Shown piece after piece: positions 55,561 to 64,000 of a stretch of DNA of 64,000 bases. The position numbers were made by a program, and so were the translations under genes. The DNA is taken from the NCBI GenBank assembly GCA_034670405.1, contig JAXDDX010000172.1, forward strand, positions 372,001 through 436,000. Reading direction: 5' to 3'. The notes under the pieces were generated by a model. The model searched no databases. It had not been told where the DNA came from and saw nothing but the letters and a program-made list of their open reading frames with translations. Each line of letters begins with the position of its first letter. Position 1 is the first letter of the stretch. The DNA comes from Hoplostethus atlanticus. Its lineage: Eukaryota; Chordata; Actinopteri; Trachichthyiformes; Trachichthyidae.

Positions 55561-56545
55561 TACCTACTTGAACATCTATTGATCTTCTACAATGACAAGC
55601 CAACAACCAAGAACCCAGGATGACTTCAATATCCTGGCCAAAACCCTGCGCAATTTCTTGAAATGTTCCCACCACTTGAAGATCAGACGGACCAGTACAA
55701 CGGACCCCAAACAACTTCAAAGAACAACAAAATCTCTAGACGCTTCCTTACGGCCAGCAAACCCATCGGAAGATACACAGCTCCTGCTGCAAATAAGTGC
55801 AAAAAGATGGCTACAGACAGGACTCCAAATCATGGAGGACCCCACTATTCAAACTCAATCCAGGACCTCTGGAACAAAATAACCCTAACAAATACGGTCA
55901 GATGGGAAGAAGCATGGGAAGTAGCAGTCAAATGGACCTGGCGTGAACTAAAAACCCTACAAGAAAGCACAATACTTGAAGCAAGGGCAGAACTACAACA
56001 ACTGATAAACTCAAAGGAGCAACACCAATCACCCAACATGGGTGAAACACATGAGGATACCACAGAAGACACCATGCCACAAGAATGGGATACAGAACAT
56101 CACACTAGATCGAGAGAAAGCAGCTGTGACTGATCAGTATCCATCCCAATAACAACACCTTCACAACGGAGCATAAGAGAAGTACTTTGTGGACAATCAA
56201 CAGTACAAGAAGAATTCACTCTTACACAACACTCAGCAACGGAGGACAAAAACCCAGAACCAGCATTCACCCGACATGAGCACAGAGACAACAAAACCAT
56301 GAACTGGAGACTCATGCCAACACGACCAATCCTGATCATGGGAGATTCCAACTTGAAAAACCAGGTTGACAGCTACCCGGGGGCAAAACTTTACCATGCT
56401 GCTCACATAATCAAGTACAATACGCCGACAAATGAAACAATCCAAAAAGTCATCTTATCTTATGGACTCAATGACAGGAGCGGGAAACAGTGGGAAACGG
56501 CCGTGAAACAACTACAACAGATGGTCAGTGGCCCAGGCCACATTT

Positions 56546-58131
56546 TTACATTACATTACATTACAGTCATTTAGCAGACGCTTTTATCCAAAGCGACTTA
56601 CAATAAGTGCATTCAACATAGGTAGGCAAGAAAACTACTAGTCACCAGAAATCGTAAGTGCATTTCCTTCCTAAAGAAGCAACTAAGAGCATAACTAGTG
56701 TTAAGGTAAGAGTGCAATAAGTTAGCAACCTACTTTTTCTTAAACAAATGAGACAAATAAGAGAATCAAATAAACAAGAGCTAAGACAAATAAGCGAATC
56801 AAATAAACAAGAGCTCAGACAAATAATTGACGACAAATAGGCAAGGCTAAGAGGAAGGGTCAGGGTAGTGTTTCTTGAAGAGGTGGGTTTTCAGCCTGCG
56901 GCGAAAGATGGGCAGCGACTCAGCTGTCCTGACATCAGTGGGGAGTTCGTTCCACCACTGCGGGGCCAGAACAGAGAAAAGCCGTGACCGTGTAGATCGG
57001 CCGCAGGGACCTCTGAGCGACGGGGCAACCAGTCGCCTCGAGGCAGCAGAGCGAAGTGGTCGGGCGGGGGTGTAAGGCTTGACCATAGCCTGGAGGTAAG
57101 AAGGAGCTGTTCCTTTCACTGCCCTATAGGCTAGCACCAAGGTCTTGAACTGGATGCGAGCTGCTACAGGGAGCCAGTGTAGAGAACGTAGAAGGGTAGT
57201 TGTATGGGAGAACTTGGGGCGGTTGAACACCAGACGAGCTGCAGCTTTCTGAACAAGCTCCAGAGGTCTTATGGCAGACGCCGGGGCACCAGCAAGGAGG
57301 GAGTTGCAGTAGTCCAGGTGGGAGATGACAAGAGCCTGGATGAGCACCTGCGCTGCCTTGTCAGTGAGGAAGGGGCGAATCCTCCTGATGTTGTAGAGGA
57401 GGAATCTGCAGGAGCGTGTCACTGATGAGATGTTTGCCGAGAACGACAGTTGGTCGTCCAGGGTCACACCCAGATTCCTCGCAGTCCGAGTTGACGTCAC
57501 CACAGCATTATCAATGGTGATGGCCAGTTCTCGGTGCGGACAGCCCTTCCCCGGGAGGAACACCAGCTCAGTCTTGTCCAGGTTGAGCTTCAGGTGGTGC
57601 ATCGACATCCACTCCGAGATGTCTGCCAGACATGCAGCAATGCATGCCTCCACTTGTGTGTCAGGGGGGAAATGACAGGATCAGCTGGGTGTCATCTGCA
57701 TAGCAGTGGTAGGAAAAGTCGTGGGAGTGGATAACAGAACCAAGAGATGTTGTGTAGAGGGAAAAAAGAAGAGAACCTAGAACCGAGCCTTGCGGAACCC
57801 CAGTAGTGAGCCTGCGTGGTTCTGACACAGACCCTCTCAGCGTCACCTGGTAGGAGCGATCCGTCAGGTAGGATGCAAACATGGAGTGCAGAGCCTGAGA
57901 CACCCATCCCCTCAAGGGTGGAGAGGAGGATCTGGTGGTTCACCGTGTCAAACGCTGCAGACAGGTCCAGGAGTATCAGGAGGAGGGAAGAGAAAGTTTC
58001 AAATAGTTTTTTAGGGTTGGAAGCAGAAGTTTGAATTTTAGTGCAGAAGAAAGCAGCTTTAGCAGCAGATAGAGAGGAGGAAAAAGTGGAAAGGAGAGAT
58101 TGGAAGGTAAGAAGGTCCTCCGGGAGGTTGA
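56546..58131 (-). pseudogene. L2-clade LINE, internally deleted, nested in the Penelope-like element
   Basis: Minus strand: the end of the linker (LLSTFSSSLSAAKAAFF, NPKKLFETFSSLL) runs straight into RT motif A (LILLDLSAAFDTVNH), so about 150 codons of the fingers are lost. Next come GVPQGSVLGSLLFSLY, CYADDTQL (57,670), and the C-terminal domain 57,653-56,847 (SHLDYCNSLLAGAPASA, LRSLHWLPVAARIQ, WNELPTDVRTAESL). The 3' end has the common fish tail TCATTTAGCAGACGC and ATTAC repeats (56,547-56,562). Flanks share ACATTT (56,540 and 58,129), a likely short TSD. Confidence 0.85.
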
Positions 58132-58731
58132 CATTTCCCAATGCAGAGATCTTTGTCCCGATCATCAACTTTTCCCAGGACCTCCCGAGATTTGAAAAGG
58201 AACAACTGATGAACCTGAACCGACACATCAGGAGGAAAACCGTGCACATAGACCCAATAAGGAATCATTCAAAACCCAGCCGGACTGCATCCACTGGACA
58301 CTCCAGACAGGTGAGCACATATGGCAGCAATGGCAAAAGATCTTATGACTAGGCAATGGCTCAAACCCGGACATACCTCAAGGCTGGAAGAAACAAATAA
58401 TCAACCTCTCTGAACAATTCCAACCAACACCTGAACAAATTAAAATCCTATGGAAAGGACTCTCCTTTGTCCCAACAATAGGCACCAACAAAAACAGGAA
58501 GAACACATTGAGAGAACAAACACAAACATTACATTGAAGAATCAAATTAAACGCATACTTTGGATCAGCCAAGACCAGAGAACCAAGCACTGAGCAGCTA
58601 CCTCTGTCGATCACACAACTAATGGCAAGTAACTGGAACACACTTGAACGCACAAATCCAAGGACATACACAGACAAACCCAACCTGATAGAGACACAAT
58701 GGAAGGCAGTACAAGCCCTAAAAAAGACATA

Positions 58732-60479
58732 CAGGGTTCAAAACTGCCACCAAATTGGTCGCATTTGCGACCTTTTTTTTGGTAATGCGATATAAAATTT
58801 GAATGGGTCGCATTGGTGCCAGTAAAAAAGTTTTACCAAAAGTTTATTTTTATTTGACCTGCCATAGTCTAACTTGTCCCGCCACAGTACATATTTTGTA
58901 CTCTTCTCATAATAACTCTCTAACATTGTGTTTTGCGCCGTTGCTTCAGCAAAGCATCTCTCACTCCCAGTCAGTCAGCCCCTCCTTCCCATGCTGTACA
59001 CGCGCACGCTCACACACACACGCTCACATGCACTGGAACATTCCTGGCTGCATCCGAGACACCAAGGCATTTTGAGGACACAACATCGTTTGAGTTAACT
59101 AACGTTAACTAACGTTACAGTATCCATATCGAGTGGAGATGTCGATAAACTTGCGGCCGCGGTATCTCTCTCACAAACACATTGACAACGGACCCGTCTG
59201 TGAATAGCCCCTCCTCTCTGAGGCTACATCCACACTAATACGTTTTCGTTTTAAAACAGAGTTTTGAAACTAAAACCATCTCAGTCCACACAAGCGTTAT
59301 AGCACCGAAATCTCCGTCCATAAAAACGCATATCACGTTACCATTCACCTATACTGGGCATGCGCGTGCCGGTGTAAACAGGAAGCAGATTGTCTGCTTA
59401 GTTGCAGAAAATACCGTTATGAAGAACAGCAATGGCGAAAAGTAAGAGCAGAGGTGTCTTTGTTTGAACGGACGTCGAGGTGGAACTGTTACTGAAAGTA
59501 ACAAACGAGTATAAGGCAGTAAACGCGGCGGAGAGTATAGATTGGGAGTCGTCGCAAAGCAAATACAGCGACATATTACCGCGGTACCAGAAGCACTATC
59601 CATCGCCAGGGAAGGATACATCTGACTGATAAGACCCAATCAGAAAGCGGACGTGGCTCTCCCACAGCAGCCAGCTAGGGCAGAAGCAACAGGTGAGATT
59701 GACAGCAAACACAGAGAGATGTAGAAACAGGGCAAAAAAGCCTAATTTCTATTCTTCTGTGCCTGTATATTTTATGTGTTTGACACAACGTGAAGCAATT
59801 GAGCTGTATATATTGTTATTTGTCACAAAGTACTCGGCAAAAAAATATTGACAGTGGAGCACCTTATATACAGTATTATTTAATAATTAATTTAAGAAAG
59901 TGTGTAGCAAGATGGAGAAATATTTACACAGTTGTAACATTACTGTAACAAGAGCACAAAGTTCTTCATAGATCTAGCCTCTTAATTTTGCACTCAAAGT
60001 GCACCAGATTGATGCATTTAACTTTAAAATGTACAAAACTTTCTTGCGGGGGAGCATGCCCCCGGACCCCCCTATAGGTCCACCCACCACAGTCTCACAA
60101 AATCCTGTGGGAAACACTGCATAGCCTACACATCGTCTTTCTATTTCACATCGTCGTGTTTCTAATGGAGCACAGTAGAGTAAAGAGAACAGTTATGTCA
60201 GCCACTGTCTTCAGAAAAAAAGGAATCTGAAATAAAAACATTTTGCACTTTATTTCTCTCAAGTCACAGTCAATCTTTTCAAATCAATGTAAGAACAGGG
60301 GTTGCTAATTTAAAAGATGGGTAGTCATCAGCCTGTATGGAATGCGGAATAATGGGACACAAAGGTCAGGTCATTATTGTCGCACAGCGTCAAAACAAAT
60401 GGTGCAACCAAATGATGTGCTGGTGCCACCAACTGAAAAAGTTGGTAGCACCAGTGGAAAATGTTAGTTTTGAACCCTG
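58732..60479. mobile_element. hAT-like DNA transposon (1.75 kb) nested in the Penelope-like element
   Basis: The ends CAGGGTTCAAAACT and AGTTTTGAACCCTG are perfect inverted repeats. The Penelope frame stops at ALKKTY before it and resumes at TVIKPADKG after it. I cannot find an 8-bp duplication. It carries another insertion-like block near 59,220 (CTACATCCACACTAATACG, also at 5308). Confidence 0.7.
59432..59629 (+). pseudogene. Myb/SANT-like ORF with one stop
   Basis: ATG 59,432 reads MAKSKSRGVFV, a TGA where the family has Trp, then TDVEVELLLKVTNEYKAVN, ESIDWESSQSKYSDILPRYQ. This is the start of a fish transposon-linked SANT/Myb-like protein family. Only the first exon is present. Confidence 0.5.
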
Positions 60480-60858
60480 ACAGTAATCAAACCAGCGGAC
60501 AAAGGAAGTGCAATTCTAATCATGGATAGAAAACACTACATACAGGAAGCTGAACGACAACTGAATGACACGACCTACTACAAGAAACTACAAGAACCAA
60601 TTTACATGGACTCCATTGGAACCATCCACAAAACACTGGACCAACTCACCTCCGAGGGCTTTCTGAAGACAAAACAAGCTTTCTACTTGAAGGGAGAAGA
60701 TGACCCCAGACCAAGGTATTTCAACCTCCTTCCCAAAATGCATAAACCTCCAGAAACTTGGACAATCCCACACCAACTACCACCAGGACGACCCATTGTA
60801 TCTGATTGTGGAAGTGAAAGCTACAGAATCGCAGAATACATAGACCATTTCTGCCCCT

Positions 60859-61800
60859 GATCTGTCACTCTGGTGCCAGGACAACAGCCTCCTCCTGAAT
60901 GTCACCAAAACTAAGGAGCTGATTGTGGACTTTAGGAGGACACAACAACAGAGGACGTACTCACCACTGGGGATTAATGGGAATACTGTGGAGAGGGTGA
61001 GCAGGTATAAATACCTGGGAGTCCACATCACCGAAGATCTGACATGGTCCACACACACCGACACTCTGGTGAGAAAGGCGAGGCAGCGCCTTTACCACCT
61101 CAGGCAACTGAGGAAATTCAAAGTCTCCCGGAGGATCCTTCAGTCCTTCTACTCTGGAGCTGTAGAGAGCATCCTGACAGGAAGCATCACTGCCTGGTTT
61201 GGCAACAGCTCCGCTCAGGACAGGAAGGCTCTGCAGAGAGTAGTGCGTTCGGCTGAGCGCACTATTGGAACTACACTCCCCACCCTGCAGGACTTGTACA
61301 CCAGGAGGTGCAGAACCAGAGCCTGCAGGATCATGAAGGATCCTCACCACCCCAACAACGGACTGTTTCAGCTGCTGCGGTCAGGCAAGCGCCTCCGTAG
61401 TCACGCTGCAAAAACAGAGAGACTGAGACGGAGTTTCTTTCCTCAGGCCATCAGGACTGTGAACTCCGACCTCACCAGGGCCCCCACCAAGACACACACA
61501 CTGCCCCTCTTATGCACACACACACTTAGGTAAAGACTACACATAATTTATAATTTATATTACACATACAATTTTCCCTTTTTTTACTATATTTTTTTAT
61601 AAAGTGCTCTTATTGTAAATATTGTGTTGTTTTTTTATTTAGAGCTCTTAAATATTGTAAATATTGTGTTGGTCTATTGTAAATAGTGTGAACCTGTTAT
61701 TTTGCACATTTCTGCTGAGCATTGCCACTTTGCATTTCACTACACACCTCGTGTGTGTATGTGACAATTAAACTCCTTGAATCCTTGAATCCTTGAATCC
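60859..61800 (+). pseudogene. Rex1/Babar-like LINE, copy 3, strongly 5'-truncated
   Basis: It begins within the RT after motif C ([20 protein letters not shown]). The frame stays open through [56 protein letters not shown] to a stop at 61,533, followed by the same 3' UTR as the other copies and a CTTGAATC repeat tail (61,773-61,800). It lies between IDHFCP and PISTYHKRY of the Penelope-like RT. Confidence 0.9.
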
Positions 61801-62800
61801 CATTTCAACCTACCACAAGAGGTACATAAAAGACACATATGACTTTGTGGACAAAATTACAAGCATAACCCTTTCAGGACCCACCTTCCTCTTCTCACTT
61901 GATGTTAACAACCTTTACACAAACATTGACACAGAAGCAGGCCTAAAAGCAGTGGAAAAAGTGGTTCCAGAAATACCCACAACAACAGAGACCGGATGAC
62001 GCCCTACTAACTCTACTTGAAATCAGCCTCACCAAAAACGACTTCAAGTTCAACAACCAGTACTTTCTACAGACTAAAGGCACAGCGATGGGCAAGAAAT
62101 TCGCCCCGGCCTATGCCAACATATACATGGCGGACTGGGAGGAGACGGTATTCCCCAAATGCAAGGAGAGACCCACTCACTATTTCAGATACTTGGACGA
62201 CATCTGGGGTGTATGGCAACACGGCACACAAGAATTTCAACAATTCATAGAAACACTGAACACACACCATGCATCAATCCAAGTCAAAGCAGAAACCAAT
62301 GACAACAGCATCGATTTCTTGGAAACAACAACCTATAAAGACCCAAACTTCGACACAACGGGAGTCCTGGACATCAAAGTCTTTTAAAAAAAAAACAGAC
62401 ACACATGCCCTCTTGTTCAAAGACAGCTTTCATCTAAAACACACCTTTAAAGGGCTCATCAATTCACAACTACTCCGCTTTCATAGGATATGCACACAAG
62501 AAAAGGATCGCGACGAAGCAATTACAACACTATTCTCGGCACTTAAAAGACGAGGATACTCCAGGAGCTTCCTGCGCATGGCACACAAAGATTTCTTCCA
62601 ATCAACACTCGGAAAAACACAGGACACTACACCGGAAAAGGAAGAAGAGAACCTAATCCCCTTGGTAATGACCTACTCCAAACTCAGCACAGCAATAAAC
62701 CAAAAGTACAAACGGAACCTACAAATAATCAGAGAAAAGGAGAACCTACTGGAAGGTTATAAAATAATCTCGGCCTACAGAAGCCTACAGGACATACTGG

Positions 62801-63299
62801 TGTCGGAGGAAGAAGTCCAAGTCTCAGGCCAGTGATGATGACCGGACCCCCACGCCAACACTTAATCTTCTTCACGATTCTGTAGATTCTATAGTTACTG
62901 GAGTCTCAAACAGGTTCAAAGAAGTCACTGGAGATGATCAGAGTTCGATGCAATAGAGCCTTATTCTTCAACAGAAACAAAACCCGAGTTGGTCCCGGAA
63001 CCAGACTGACGTACAACTGTCTGTGCATGATCTTATAAATCCTAAAAACTGGGTGGAGACTGGGTGGAGAATACTGTTTCTACGCCCATTTTTCATCAAT
63101 TTCAGCTTTGTCAGCAAGAAAATATTCTTTGTCAGCAAGAAAATAATGGTGTCCAATTGTGGCCACAAAACCCATGGTTCTGGGGAATCTCCCATTCACC
63201 ATTACGTTATGGCCACCTGGGCCTCTCCTGTCTGCGCATGCTCCGCCTGTCCTTTTTTTAGGCCTCTACAGCCTGTTGTAGTGTATGCAGGAGACATCA
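62801..63299 (-). mobile_element. ERV-type LTR, probably the 3' LTR of a provirus leaving the window
   Basis: On the minus strand it ends CCTCCGACA at 62,801, next to Penelope sequence. It matches the other two ERV-type LTRs over about 470 bp (AATAAGGCTC poly(A) region, CCACCCAGTTTTTAGG). At about 63,273 it diverges; upstream, a purine run AGAGGGGGGGGAGG (63,300-63,314, minus) precedes TGATGTCTCC. A polypurine tract followed by TG is the normal start of a 3' LTR. An internal direct repeat TTTGTCAGCAAGAAAATA is present at 63,103-63,145. Confidence 0.65.
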
Positions 63300-64000
63300 G
63301 CCTCCCCCCCCTCTTCGGACCACAGCAACACCCAAAGACTAACACATTCCTCTCCCAGGGTCTTCCTATGAGGTCAAGACCCCTGCTGTGCTCCCAGGAA
63401 CCCAAGGAACCCCCTTTGCAGCAAAAGCTGGATTTCCCCCATAAAGCCGCCAAAAGTAACACTTTGCAGGTTCGACTAGCCCGCTCTGGTGCCATTAGGA
63501 GATGGGACCGATGATAAGGGCCGGGGAAATGAACCTAATCTGCCTTCCAAGGGAGACACAGAATAAGAGAACAAAGAAACTCTGGAATGTGTTGCAAAAA
63601 TGTGCTTTCTTTATATGTTTTATTAGATTTAAACTTCACATCCTGTGGCAGATACTACATCCCCAATGTAGTATCTTGGTTATTCAAGGCACACAGAATG
63701 TGTTATCAGGACTTTTGGTTTACTCGCCAGTATTTTGTGGTAAGACAGTGATGTTTGGTGTCATTCAAACCCATTTGTTGTTAGTGATTAAATATGTCAC
63801 TTGCATCCCCAAAGGATCAAGAAAAATGATGTTTTCCAAACCTGAGCTGGAAATGCAGTTTAGGGGATGGTGATCACCGGTCATCAAGTTGTAAATCTGA
63901 TGCATGCAAATGAGGGAAACACCTACCACTCCTGACATACCATAAAGCCCTTGACCCCAGAACAAGTCAGAACACACACGAAATCTCACGAACTCGAACG
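63300..64000 (-). other. Possible proviral internal sequence, no protein recognised
   Basis: If the LTR call is right, this is the 3' end of a retroviral interior. Minus frames at 63,202-63,495 and 63,765-63,989 have no Gag, Pol or Env motif that I can recognise. Confidence 0.3.

Larger units (their letters stand above)
55592..62800 (+). pseudogene. Penelope-like element with SGNH-like domain, split by three insertions
   Basis: The 5' part (55,592-56,540) changes frame several times, with YSNSIQDLWNKI and EEAWEVAVKWTWRELKTLQ. It then enters an SGNH-hydrolase-like domain: PILIMGDSNLKN (56,327-56,362) and VILSYGLNDRS. An L2 interrupts at 56,546. After it come NAEIFVPIINFSQDLP and a late block DCIHW (58,133-58,300). 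A hAT-like element interrupts at 58,732. The RT begins at 60,482: VIKPADKGSAILIMDRK, YFNLLPKMHKPPE, GRPIVSDCGSESYRIAEYID. A Rex1 fragment interrupts at about 60,859. RT continues PISTYHKRYIKDTYDFV, FLFSLDVNNLYTNI, KGTAMGKKFAPAYANIYMA, YFRYLDDIWG (catalytic), and KHTFKGLINSQLLRF. The GIY-YIG endonuclease is not seen; the LTR at 62,801 cuts the frame first. It resembles the Neptune group of fish PLEs. Confidence 0.75.

Noticed and set aside
58732..60479. 8-bp target duplication for the hAT-like element
   Set aside because: Left flank AAGACATA and right flank ACAGTAAT do not match; a small deletion may have removed it.
1..64000. CRISPR arrays, operons, rRNA genes
   Set aside because: None seen; repeats are transposon-derived and coding blocks are spliced, as in an animal genome.

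Overview
This window looks like teleost fish chromosomal DNA. Coding sequence is split into exons with GT/AG junctions, there are no prokaryotic operons, and almost every recognisable protein belongs to the transposon set typical of fish: Rex1/Babar, L2 and L1 LINEs, a DIRS-type element, a Penelope-like element, solo LTRs, PIF/Harbinger, hAT and Kolobok-like DNA transposons. I cannot name the species. All calls come from reading the sequence and from knowledge of the families; no database search was run.

Layout. 0-6.7 kb: a 5'-truncated Rex1 LINE (minus), a THAP/Kolobok-like repeat and a long dispersed repeat. 6.7-12.4 kb: a solo LTR (TSD TAACT) split by an almost intact 5.1-kb L2 LINE. 12.4-16.1 kb: three more solo LTRs, two of them with exact or near-exact target-site duplications. 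15-21 kb: minus-strand exons of an unidentified gene, then a degenerate DIRS-type element that lost its RT core and carries a LINE fragment. 21-24 kb: a BED-finger DNA transposon remnant and unassigned exon-like stretches. 24.1-30.0 kb: a near full-length L1 with a 16-bp TSD. 30-39.2 kb: exons of a broken HMGXB3-like gene (minus), interrupted by a Harbinger remnant and by a Rex1 LINE that itself carries an ERV-type solo LTR. 39.3-45.4 kb: tandem repeats, a hAT MITE, an apparently intact four-exon SAMD3-like gene (minus) with nested MITEs in an intron, and a foldback element just upstream of it. 45.6-50 kb: a dead Harbinger transposase with a hAT in its intron, then a second THAP/Kolobok-like copy. 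50-55 kb: small gene fragments and a 286-bp solo LTR. 55.6-63.3 kb: one Penelope-like element broken by an L2, a hAT-like element, a Rex1 and an ERV-type LTR.

The most gene-like locus is the SAMD3-like gene: its four exons join in phase 0 with canonical splice sites to about 493 codons. The rest is mainly a record of insertion into insertion; seven junctions can be checked by target-site duplications or by an empty paralogous site. The least expected coding feature is a degraded SGNH-hydrolase-like domain upstream of the reverse transcriptase in the Penelope-like element, next to an L2 LINE in the same window whose ORF1 has its own SGNH domain.
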